Below are positions 17,401 to 25,111 of a DNA stretch of 64,000 nt, piece after piece. The position numbers and the translations under genes were made by a program. The first letter of the stretch is position 1; each line of letters opens with the position of its first letter. This DNA comes from CAXQUZ01 sp942491145 (GTDB lineage: Bacteria > Myxococcota_A > UBA796 > UBA2385): positions 124,001 through 188,000 of the forward strand of contig CALOBC010000040.1 of assembly GCA_942491145.1 (NCBI GenBank), in the 5' to 3' direction. The notes under the pieces are model-generated. The model saw nothing but the letters and a program-made list of their open reading frames with translations. It was not told the DNA's origin and did no database searches.

Positions 17401-19245
17401 TCAGCGGGGCGGCGGCGGGCCCCCTCCCCGGGACTTGCTCTTGCCTTTGCCCTTGAACCCACCGGGACGGCGGTCCCGTCGGGGCGGGGGCTCGGAGTGG
17501 GGGCCCATCAGATCGACACTCGGCGGGGCACCCGACGGCTTCGGCAGCGTCCAGGCCATGCGCCCTTCGGCCTCGGCGTCCGGCTCCCCCAGCCACGACA
17601 GGGCCCAGGTCCGGGCGCCGTCCCGTTGGTCGGGGTGAACCAGGGCCAGGTCGAGGGTCACCATCCCAAAGCGCATGCGGTGGAGGTGGGCCAGCAGGTC
17701 GGTCCGGGCGCCCCCCAGCGGTGGCGGGGGGACGTCGGGGGACGCCCGCTGGGACCCGGTGTCGGGCACGTTGGCCAGCCGCCAGCCCGCCCGGATCGCT
17801 CGGTCGAAGGCACCGATGGCAGGCTCTTCTCCGTGCATCGGGGCCTGGGCGTAGAGCGCGCTGGCGATGGGGTGGTGGTGGTGGGTCTGGAGGTGGAAGG
17901 TGCGCTGCGGATGGGGGCCGGACGCGCTGGTGTCCTCGCGATCGAAGGGCAGATCCAGCACACCGCCCCGGGGCTGGGTGGCCATCCACGCTTCCACCGG
18001 ACCGGCGGGATCGGCGGTGGTCGCGACCTTCAGCCGCAGCGGCGCGCCGGTGAACCACTCGGCGGCGATGAGGACCAGGGCCAGGGTCGGCAACCACCGA
18101 GACCGGCTGCCAATCACCAGTGCCGCGATGCCTGCGAGGGGCACGAGGCCAGCCAGCCGGTAGAGGTTGGTGGCCCCAGACGACCAGAGCAAGGCGCCGG
18201 GGAGGGTGATGCCGGGGACCGCCACGCCCCCGATGTGGAGGGCAGGACCGAGGCACAGCAGGGCGGTGATGGCACCCAGGATGATGTACGGGCGGGCGGG
18301 GCGATGCCGGAGGCCGAACAGGGCGAAGATCGGCATCAGCACGCCAACATAGACGATGTGCCGGTGGCCGGTGGGCGGGGCTTGCAGGGCGAACAGCGCC
18401 GCAGGCTTCACGAACGCGAGCAGGTCCGCACCACCGAGGGGCTGAAGCACCCAGTGGGGCCCGATGTCGGCGATGCGGCGGCTGGCCCGCTCCAACACCG
18501 GGTGGTCGGTGAAGCGCATGGCTTCCCGCAGTCCCGCAAAGGCCAGCCCTGCCGGCGCGGCGACCATGGCCGAGCGCAGCAGTGTGTGCCAGCGAGGGGC
18601 CTGGCCCAGCAAGGCCATCCCCACGACCAGTGCGCACCCCAGCGCGCCCGCCGCGGCGCCGTATGCCCCGTCCAGCACCAGCATCGGCGCCAGCACTGCT
18701 GCGGCGGCGAGGTGGCGCCGGCTGCCGTCCAAGGCGAGCGTGAGCCAGATCATGAGCAGCGGAGTGAGCAGGACTGAGAGCGCCTCAGGCACGCCGCTGA
18801 TCATCGCCCCCCGCACAAAGGGGGACAAGCAGCCCACCACAGCGGCCAATGCGGCGAGTCCAGGGGCCACTCGGTGGTGGAGCAACAGCCGCGTGAAGCC
18901 CCAGGCCCCGGCGGCGATGTGGAGCAGGAACGCGAGGTTGTAGGTGAGGGAGGCACCGCCGAGGGCGGTCACGGGGGCCAGCAACGCCGCGACGGGCAGG
19001 TCGATGACCCACCAGCTCTGAAGCTCCGGAAACGCGACGGGCGCCTGCAAGAGGGGCACTTGTCCGTGTCGCAGCGCCCGGGCGGTCCAGCCGTAGCCCC
19101 AGGTGTGGCCCCACATGTCCGCGGTGCCGCCGCCGATCAGCCAAGATCCGGTGAGAACCTTGGGCTGGAGGGTCAAGGCGACGGCCCCCAGCGGCCCCAG
19201 CAGGGCGGCCAGCCAGGGCGCTCGGTGGGCGGCGGGGGAGGGCAT
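17401..19245 (-). CDS. polytopic membrane protein, GT-C-like
   Basis: The 614-residue product has about ten hydrophobic helices in the first 400 residues, including LLTPLLMIWLTLAL and LRHRPARPYIILGAITALLCL, then a soluble C-terminal domain and a basic, Gly/Pro-rich tail (GKGKSKSRGGG). An Asp near the end of the first loop (GGGTADMWGH) and the overall plan resemble GT-C glycosyltransferase-like or YfhO-type membrane proteins. No catalytic motif could be assigned with certainty. The ATG at 19245 starts a plausible first helix; the frame stays open to 19338 without added features. It ends three bases from the convergent barrel gene. Confidence 0.75.
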   Translation of the reverse strand: MPSPAAHRAPWLAALLGPLGAVALTLQPKVLTGSWLIGGGTADMWGHTWGYGWTARALRHGQVPLLQAPVAFPELQSWWVIDLPVAALLAPVTALGGASLTYNLAFLLHIAAGAWGFTRLLLHHRVAPGLAALAAVVGCLSPFVRGAMISGVPEALSVLLTPLLMIWLTLALDGSRRHLAAAAVLAPMLVLDGAYGAAAGALGCALVVGMALLGQAPRWHTLLRSAMVAAPAGLAFAGLREAMRFTDHPVLERASRRIADIGPHWVLQPLGGADLLAFVKPAALFALQAPPTGHRHIVYVGVLMPIFALFGLRHRPARPYIILGAITALLCLGPALHIGGVAVPGITLPGALLWSSGATNLYRLAGLVPLAGIAALVIGSRSRWLPTLALVLIAAEWFTGAPLRLKVATTADPAGPVEAWMATQPRGGVLDLPFDREDTSASGPHPQRTFHLQTHHHHPIASALYAQAPMHGEEPAIGAFDRAIRAGWRLANVPDTGSQRASPDVPPPPLGGARTDLLAHLHRMRFGMVTLDLALVHPDQRDGARTWALSWLGEPDAEAEGRMAWTLPKPSGAPPSVDLMGPHSEPPPRRDRRPGGFKGKGKSKSRGGGPPPPR

Positions 19246-19365
19246 GTTGCGGACGATACCGGATGTGGGGGGCTCGTTGATGCGGCGGGGGCACCGGCCT
19301 GTCTCGGAGGCCACACTCGGGGTGCGGTGCCCACGCACCGAGCGGTCACGGGCCCTTCGTCGGCG

Positions 19366-19959
19366 TCAGAGCCTGGTGAGCATCCACACGCCGAAGCCGA
19401 TGAAGAGGACGGCCGCCACCCGGCGCACCCGCGCTGGGGAGACCCGCCGAAGCAGCTGGTCTCCCAGCACCGCGGCGCTGGCGGACGTGAGCGTCAGGGC
19501 GACCGTGGCCCCCACCCACGTGGCCACCGGGGACTGGACCGTGCTGAGCGCCGCCACCGCGAGCTGGGTCTTGTCTCCCAGCTCGGCAGCCCCAATCAGG
19601 GTGGCGGTCGTGAGCATCGGCCCCCAGCGGGTCGGGAGGGGGGCGGCGGCGGGGTCCTCGGTCTCGTCGGCCGTCCGCCAGCCTTGCACACCAAAGGCCA
19701 AGAAGGCCACCGCTGCGGCACCCTGGGCCCATACTGCGGGGATCAAGTGGCCGAGCCCTCCCCCCACCAGCACGGCCACCGCATTGAGGACCGCAAAGGC
19801 CAGCACGGCGCCGGCGACCGTGGCGCTGGGACCATGGCGGGCCGCCAGCAAGACACACATCAGCTGGCTCTTGTCGCCAAGCTCGGCGAGCGCCACGAGC
19901 CCCAGGGTGGTGGTGGCCTCGGACACGCTGGTGCCGAGGTGGGGGAGGCTGGCAGGCAT
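19366..19959 (-). CDS. UPF0016/TMEM165-GDT1 family cation transporter
   Basis: The 197-residue product has six membrane helices in two repeats, each with the diagnostic E-x-G-D-K-[ST] motif: AELGDKSQL in the first half and AELGDKTQL in the second. Family members export Mn2+ (MntX/Mnx) or exchange Ca2+/Mn2+ for H+. A yybP-ykoY riboswitch often precedes such genes, but only 74 bp separate it from the divergent gene and none of its conserved sequence was seen. The ATG at 19959 was chosen because the longer frame to 20139 adds only Pro/Arg-rich sequence. Confidence 0.93.
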   Translation of the reverse strand: MPASLPHLGTSVSEATTTLGLVALAELGDKSQLMCVLLAARHGPSATVAGAVLAFAVLNAVAVLVGGGLGHLIPAVWAQGAAAVAFLAFGVQGWRTADETEDPAAAPLPTRWGPMLTTATLIGAAELGDKTQLAVAALSTVQSPVATWVGATVALTLTSASAAVLGDQLLRRVSPARVRRVAAVLFIGFGVWMLTRL

Positions 19960-20033
19960 CGACAGGCCATTGCGTGGGTTCGGGTGGTCGGGGCGGCGCG
20001 CGGGACGATATCGCCGGGTCCCCAGGAGATCCC

Positions 20034-20486
20034 ATGAACCGTCGAATCTTGAGCCCAGCCGTCCTTGGCCTGTCGATGGCGGTGGCGGTCGCTTCGCCCC
20101 GTCCGGCGGCCGCGCTGGAGTGCAGCGACTATCAAGCATTGATGGTCAATGACGTGCCAAAGACGGTCATCCAGCACATCGTGTTTGAGGCGCCACCCCT
20201 GGATGGCTGGGCGTGCCTCAAAGCGGCGGAGCTGTCCGTCGCCAGCCTCGACATGGCCATCGCATTTGCCCGCCTCGACACCCAAGAAAACCTGCGCTGG
20301 ACGGTGCGGTTTCGGAAGTGTGAGGCGTCGACGGAGCTGCGCAAGGGCACCAAGCGGCTGTTGAAGAAGCTGGAGTCCGGCGATGAGGTCCAGCCCCCGG
20401 CCCTCGATGATGGCGCGGAGGTCGGACCGGGCTCGGTGGACTGTCGCGAAGCGGTGGCCCTTCAGGAGGCCATTCGCGCCCGCTGA
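20034..20486 (+). CDS. small secreted protein, unknown function
   Basis: The 150-residue product has an excellent ribosome-binding site (AGGAG, 5 bases before ATG) and a signal peptide (RRILSPAVLGLSMAVAVASP, cleavage likely after AAA). The mature part contains four Cys (in ECSDY, WACLK, KCEAS and VDCRE), suggesting two disulfides, and helical segments reminiscent of a HEAT-like pair. Not recognised. It lies 50 bp before the RlmN gene on the same strand and could be the first gene of that operon. Confidence 0.8.
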   Translation: MNRRILSPAVLGLSMAVAVASPRPAAALECSDYQALMVNDVPKTVIQHIVFEAPPLDGWACLKAAELSVASLDMAIAFARLDTQENLRWTVRFRKCEASTELRKGTKRLLKKLESGDEVQPPALDDGAEVGPGSVDCREAVALQEAIRAR

Positions 20487-20536
20487 GCGGGTGCTTGGCC
20501 GTGGTGCAGGGTCCCCAACCGGCTACACGGTCTGCC

Positions 20537-21604
20537 ATGTCACCGTCCCTCCATCGCCTGCCCGGGATGCTGCCGCACGATCTGGTCCACGCGGCCCAGA
20601 CCGACGGGGTGGTGCTGCGTCTGGACGAGGCACGGCGGCTGATGGGCCACACGATCGGCTTCGGGCGCGGGCCCCTGTCGAAGATGCGCCACTCGGTGCG
20701 CCGGGCGGGCAGCGACTGGTTCGAGACGCGCTGCGAGAACACCCGTCTGGACGTCATTGACCGCATTGTCGACCCTCAGGATGGCAGCGTCCGCTTCCTG
20801 TTTCGCCACCCGGACGGGGTGACCACCGAAGCGGTGCTCATCGGGCTGCACAAACCAGATCACTTCACCATCTGCCTCAGCAGCCAAGCGGGATGCGCGA
20901 TGAAGTGCGCATTCTGTGCCACAGGGCGCCTCGGGCTGTCCCGCAACCTCCACGCGTGGGAGATGGTCGCGGCGTGGATGACGGTGCGCGACGAAGCGCC
21001 GGGACGGGTGACGGGCGCGGTGTTCATGGGGCAAGGCGAACCCCTGCACAACTATGACGAGGTCATCCAGGCCGCGCGGGTGCTGTGCCATCCCAACCTG
21101 GGGCGCATCGCGGCAAAGGCCATCACCATCTCGACGGTGGGGCTGGTGCCCCGGATCCGCCAATACACCGCTGAGGGTCACCCGTTCCGCTTGATTGTGT
21201 CGATGACATCGGCCATCCAGTCCCGTCGCGCGTCCCTGTTGCCTGTCGCCGGCAAGTGGTCCCTGGAAGAGCTGGCCGAGGCCCTGCGGGAGCGCCATGC
21301 CGCGACGGGCTGCCGCATCACGGTGGCCTGGGTGGTGCTCGGCGGAGTGAACACGGGTCCGGACGAAGCGATCGCCCTGAAGGCCCTGATGGGCGATGTT
21401 CCTATCCTGATCAACCTCATCGATGTCAACGACGACCGCGCGTCGGGCTTCGTGCGGGCCACCGACGAAGAGCGGGGCGCGTTCCTGGATTCACTGCAGA
21501 TCCTGGGGGCGCCCCTCGTGCGGCGATACTCGGTGGGCAGCGACCAAGCGAGCGCGTGCGGCATGTTGGCCTCCCGCCATGCGCTGTCTGAAGGGGCACG
21601 ATGA
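20537..21604 (+). CDS. rlmN: RlmN/Cfr-family radical SAM RNA methyltransferase
   Basis: The 355-residue enzyme carries the radical SAM Cys triad CxxxCxxC at 120/124/127 (GCAMKCAFC). The C-terminal Cys in ASACGML (about 341) would form the protein-RNA crosslink in the methyl-synthase mechanism. Family members methylate C2 of A2503 in 23S rRNA and A37 in some tRNAs. GAVFMGQGEPLHNYDEV and TISTVGLVP are hallmark blocks. RlmN and Cfr share these motifs and cannot be separated by eye; a housekeeping RlmN is likelier on context. The stop overlaps the next ATG by 4 bp. Confidence 0.9.
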   Translation: MSPSLHRLPGMLPHDLVHAAQTDGVVLRLDEARRLMGHTIGFGRGPLSKMRHSVRRAGSDWFETRCENTRLDVIDRIVDPQDGSVRFLFRHPDGVTTEAVLIGLHKPDHFTICLSSQAGCAMKCAFCATGRLGLSRNLHAWEMVAAWMTVRDEAPGRVTGAVFMGQGEPLHNYDEVIQAARVLCHPNLGRIAAKAITISTVGLVPRIRQYTAEGHPFRLIVSMTSAIQSRRASLLPVAGKWSLEELAEALRERHAATGCRITVAWVVLGGVNTGPDEAIALKALMGDVPILINLIDVNDDRASGFVRATDEERGAFLDSLQILGAPLVRRYSVGSDQASACGMLASRHALSEGAR

Positions 21605-22437
21605 CCCACCCACTGCGGGCCCTGGCTGCCCTCGTCGCCGCCCATGGCGACCACATTCCCCTCGACCGGGGGGCGGCGCTGATCGCGGCGGACGACCGCC
21701 CGGACGACGTGGACGTGGACGCTGTGGTGGACACGCTCGACCGCCTCGGCCGGGGAGTGTTCCTCAAAGAGGGGGCGCCGCTGTTCGAGAGCCTGGCGCG
21801 GCTGCGGCTCCACTTGTTCGGCGCGGACGGCTTTGTCGGTGACGCCGGCGACTACCACGCGCTCGACAACTCGTGGATCGACCGGGTGCTGGAGCGCCGC
21901 AAGGGCATGCCCATCACGCTGAGTGTGGTGTTGATGGAGGTCGCCCGCCGGGCCGGCTTGGATCTGCGCGGGGTGGGCTTTCCCGGGCACTTTCTCGTGG
22001 CCCCGCCCAAGGCGGACCCCCCGTTCTGGGTGGACGCCTTCCGGGGCGGCATCGCGCTGAACGAAGATGACCTCAAGCAGCGCTATCTGGAGCTGGGTGA
22101 CGGCAGCCCGCCGCCGCAGCAGCTCTGGGCCCGCTTCAAGGCACCGGTGACCTCTCGCCAGATCCTGGTGCGGATCAACAACAACTTGAAGCAGAGCCAC
22201 GGGCGCTTGAACGATGCCCAAGGCGCGCTGCGGGCCGTGGAGCGCAACTTGGTGCTCGATCCCTCGGCCTGGCACGAGCGGCGAGACCGTGGCCTGTTGC
22301 TGCTCCAGATGGGACTTCTCGGCGAGGGCCGTGAGTCGCTGCGCCACTACCTCGCCGGGTTTCCCGATGCCCCCGATGCAGCCCGCGTGAGGGCCGTGCT
22401 GGACCGCTTTCGGCCGGGCGATGACCTTGACGACTGA
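21601..22437 (+). CDS. SirB1-like transglutaminase-fold protein with TPR
   Basis: The 278-residue product has the UPF0162/SirB1 core: LDNSWIDRVLERRKGMPITLSVV-type sequence followed by GVGFPGHFLV, the pseudo-catalytic His region of this transglutaminase-like fold. The usual catalytic Cys is replaced in this family, so enzymatic activity is doubtful. The C-terminal 80 residues hold a TPR pair (ALRAVERNLVLDPSAWHERRDRG-like). It is translationally coupled to rlmN through ATGA. Cytosolic; role unknown. Confidence 0.85.
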   Translation: MTHPLRALAALVAAHGDHIPLDRGAALIAADDRPDDVDVDAVVDTLDRLGRGVFLKEGAPLFESLARLRLHLFGADGFVGDAGDYHALDNSWIDRVLERRKGMPITLSVVLMEVARRAGLDLRGVGFPGHFLVAPPKADPPFWVDAFRGGIALNEDDLKQRYLELGDGSPPPQQLWARFKAPVTSRQILVRINNNLKQSHGRLNDAQGALRAVERNLVLDPSAWHERRDRGLLLLQMGLLGEGRESLRHYLAGFPDAPDAARVRAVLDRFRPGDDLDD

Positions 22438-22440
22438 GCC

Positions 22441-23541
22441 GTGACCCCGCCGTTGTCCGTGGCCGCTGAGCGCGCGCTGCTGCAGCAGCTTCAGATGGAC
22501 TGGGCCGGCCACAATGTCCGGCTCTTTGGCGGCTTGCTGCGCCCGCCCGTGCTGGCGTTGGTTGACGGTCCAGCGGAGCTGGGGTGCTGGGTGCCCCACG
22601 CGCGCTCGCTGGCGCTGTCCCGGGACCTCGTTCTCGCCCACTCCTGGGTGGTGGTCGGCGAGGTCCTCAAGCACGAGATGGCCCACCAGTTCGTCGATGA
22701 GGTCCTGGGTGCGCCGGGTGAGCCCCCCCACGGTCCCACCTTCCAGCGGGTCTGTGCCCAGCGGGGCATCGACGGTGCCGACCGAGGCGTGCCCACCGGG
22801 AGTGGCCCTGAGCCCCGCATCTTGCGCAAGGTGCGCCGCTTGCTCGCCCTCGCCGAGAGCCCCGAAGAGCACGAAGCCCAAGCGGCGGCGGCGGCGGCCC
22901 GACGGCTGCTGCTGCGCCACGAGCTCGACCTGGTCTCCGGCCTGGTGCCCCGCTCGTTTCATGTGCGCCAGCTCGGCCTCCCCCGCCAGCGGCTGCCCGT
23001 CTATGTCAAGGTGTTGGCGGGCATTCTCGCGGCGCACTTCTGCGTCGAGGCCATCTGGGTGCCGGCCTGGAGTGTGCGCCGTGCCCACTCCGGCTGGGTG
23101 CTGGAGATCTCGGGCTCCCCCTCAGCCATCGACACGGCGGCGTATGTCTGGGACTTTGTGCTGTCCGCCACCGACCGGCTGTGGATCCGCCACCGTGCCG
23201 CCGAAGGCCTGACCGGCAACCAACACCGGCGCAGCTACCGGGCGGGGGTGGTGTTGGGGTTTCGCGAACAGCTCGACGCTGACGCCCAGGCCTCCGCCGA
23301 CGAAGGGCTCGTCTGGACGGGGGATCCGGCCTTGCAAGACTGGCTCGCCCGGCGCCATCCCCACCGGGAAGCCAGCGCATCGGTGGCGCTGACCGCCGAC
23401 CCGGCACTGGCCTCAGGACGACGCCAGGGTCGTGTGTTGGTCGTGCACAAGGGCATCTCCGCCGAAGCGGGCCCCAGCGAGGCGCCCCCGGCACTCGGGG
23501 ACCCTCGCGCGGCCACGTCCACCCCAGGGAGAACACCATGA
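22441..23541 (+). CDS. SprT-like zinc metallopeptidase with DUF2786 domain
   Basis: The 366-residue product begins at a GTG three bases after the previous stop. Residues about 60-100 form a SprT-like domain with the zinc motif HEMAH (VLKHEMAHQFVDE). Next comes a DUF2786 segment (RKVRRLLALAESPEEHEAQAAAAAARR, read as its two halves). The C-terminal half has mixed helices and ends in a disordered Pro/Ala tail. SprT-like proteases in other organisms cut DNA-protein crosslinks; DUF2786 is found with them in bacteria and phage. Its stop overlaps the DUF4870 ATG by 4 bp. Confidence 0.85.
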   Translation: MTPPLSVAAERALLQQLQMDWAGHNVRLFGGLLRPPVLALVDGPAELGCWVPHARSLALSRDLVLAHSWVVVGEVLKHEMAHQFVDEVLGAPGEPPHGPTFQRVCAQRGIDGADRGVPTGSGPEPRILRKVRRLLALAESPEEHEAQAAAAAARRLLLRHELDLVSGLVPRSFHVRQLGLPRQRLPVYVKVLAGILAAHFCVEAIWVPAWSVRRAHSGWVLEISGSPSAIDTAAYVWDFVLSATDRLWIRHRAAEGLTGNQHRRSYRAGVVLGFREQLDADAQASADEGLVWTGDPALQDWLARRHPHREASASVALTADPALASGRRQGRVLVVHKGISAEAGPSEAPPALGDPRAATSTPGRTP

Positions 23542-23876
23542 CGGACCCGCTCACCCGCCCCGACGAGGGCGCCCGGACCGTGGCGGCGCTGGCCCACGGC
23601 TTGACCTTCATCGAAGGCGGCATCATCGGTCCGCTGCTGGTCTACCTTGTGAAGCGCGATGAGGACCACTTTGTGGCCTTCCATGCGCTTCAGTCGTTGT
23701 ACTTTGGGTTGGCGCTGCTCGCCGCGCTGCTGCTGAGCTGTGGCTTGCTGCTGCCGCTGGTCATCCCGTACATCATCTACGAGGTGATTGCCGTGATGAA
23801 GGCCCATGAGGGCGAGTGGTACAAGCTGCCCGTCGTCGGCGAGTGGGCGTGGCGGGTCCACAACCCGGACCGGTGA
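23538..23876 (+). CDS. DUF4870 small membrane protein
   Basis: The 112-residue product has the DUF4870 plan. A first helix (AALAHGLTFIEGGIIGPLLVYL) ends in the KRDEDHFVAFHALQSL motif. Two further hydrophobic helices follow (LALLAALLLSCGLLLPLVIPYIIYEV), then a short cytosolic tail. The family is Tic20-like and has no established role. It is the last gene of the coupled rlmN run and faces the PiT-like gene tail to tail. Confidence 0.9.
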   Translation: MTDPLTRPDEGARTVAALAHGLTFIEGGIIGPLLVYLVKRDEDHFVAFHALQSLYFGLALLAALLLSCGLLLPLVIPYIIYEVIAVMKAHEGEWYKLPVVGEWAWRVHNPDR

Positions 23877-23904
23877 GGGGCCCCGGGGGTGGTGGCGCGC
23901 TCGG

Positions 23905-25011
23905 CTACAGCCCGAAGAAGGCGGTGCGCACGACGGGGTTGATGATGGCGGCGAGGATCAGCGCGACCGCGAACCCGATGGATGCGTAGAGCAGGTCCCG
24001 CCCCATCAGCTTGAGGGCATATCGGGGGGTGCGCTGGTCGTCGGAGACCGCGCGCAGGGCGAGGCTGAGCTCGCGGCCCCCGAGCAGGCCGATGAACACC
24101 CATGTGGTGCTCATGGGCACCTTCGACCAGACCTTGAAGATGTAGAGGATGATCCCGTACAGCACGTTGATGACCGTGGCTGCGCGAACGTCCACCACGT
24201 CGCTCTTCTCGTTCACCACTTCCTGCACCCGCTCGCCGCCCATGTAGAACAGCAACCCGAGGCCCAGGAAGATGGACCCGGTGAACACCGAGAACTGGCC
24301 CATGCTGAGCTGTCGGGGCAGGTAGACGGCGATGTTGGCGGCGTCCTGCTGCAGCCAGACCGACCACAAGAAGCCCGAGCTGATCCACTGGGCCCACCGC
24401 CAGCTGGCGTGGGGGCGGCCCTTGAACCGGGCCTTCATCCACGGCCCGAGGCTCATGTAGAGGCCCACGGCGCACACAAAGGCGATGCCGTACCCACTGA
24501 TGGACTTCATCGCGACCGCGCTGACCCCCTTGGCTTCGGTGGCGAAGCTGGTGAGTAGCAGGAATGTCGTGCTGACGGGCATTCTCATGCGGGTCAGGAC
24601 CAGCAGGAACAGGGGCGCCGCGACCTGGAGGAACTTGAATTCCGTCGGTGCGGTCTCGAAGCCCTTGCTGGCGAGGCGGCCGTAGCTGACGTCACCGTCG
24701 TAGACGACCCAGGACCAGCCCATCGTGACCACAAACACGCCGCCGATGAACAGCCACAGCTTCCACCACTTGACCTCCTTGTTGGAGGAGATGAACGTGC
24801 CGATCGTCTGGATGCTGTCGTTGGCGACCGCCGAGTAGCCGGCAAAGAGGAAGCCCACCCACATCGCGATCTGGGCGTAGGGGTAGCTCGCGGCCGCCAA
24901 GAGAAAGCCGATGCCCAGCACGATCAGGAAGTGCTTCTCGTCTTGAACAATGTTCCAGAACGAGCGGACGGCGACCGGCATTGGCTCAGGCTCGACCAGC
25001 GAGGTGCTCAC
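23905..25011 (-). CDS. divergent PiT-like (inorganic phosphate) permease
   Basis: The 368-residue product has about nine hydrophobic helices. Two repeated motifs recall PiT transporters: AVANDSIQTIGTF near residue 62 for the family's G-A-N-D-x-x-N signature, and MPVSTTFLLLTSF plus VPMSTTWVFIGLL for the paired [PM]-[VS]-S-T-T signature. The usual GANDVANA is thus altered. It would move phosphate or another oxyanion with H+ or Na+; no PhoU-like partner is adjacent. The ATG at 25011 is the only good start; 99 bp separate it from the next minus gene. Confidence 0.7.
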   Translation of the reverse strand: MSTSLVEPEPMPVAVRSFWNIVQDEKHFLIVLGIGFLLAAASYPYAQIAMWVGFLFAGYSAVANDSIQTIGTFISSNKEVKWWKLWLFIGGVFVVTMGWSWVVYDGDVSYGRLASKGFETAPTEFKFLQVAAPLFLLVLTRMRMPVSTTFLLLTSFATEAKGVSAVAMKSISGYGIAFVCAVGLYMSLGPWMKARFKGRPHASWRWAQWISSGFLWSVWLQQDAANIAVYLPRQLSMGQFSVFTGSIFLGLGLLFYMGGERVQEVVNEKSDVVDVRAATVINVLYGIILYIFKVWSKVPMSTTWVFIGLLGGRELSLALRAVSDDQRTPRYALKLMGRDLLYASIGFAVALILAAIINPVVRTAFFGL

Positions 25012-25111
25012 GTGCGCTTCCAGGGTTGGTTGAGCCGGAGCCTATGGCGCAGTTTGGGTTGCCAGGATGGCGAGCGCGTAGCAATGGGCGTCACCCCCAA
25101 GCCGCTCGGCG

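Noticed and set aside
16064..18637. An 857-codon minus-strand frame
   Set aside because: It crosses the protease, barrel and membrane-protein genes in the wrong frame and is Pro/Arg/His rich without any domain.
19960..20033. Possible Mn2+ (yybP-ykoY) riboswitch before the UPF0016 gene
   Set aside because: The interval is 74 bp and lacks the conserved riboswitch sequence and paired elements.
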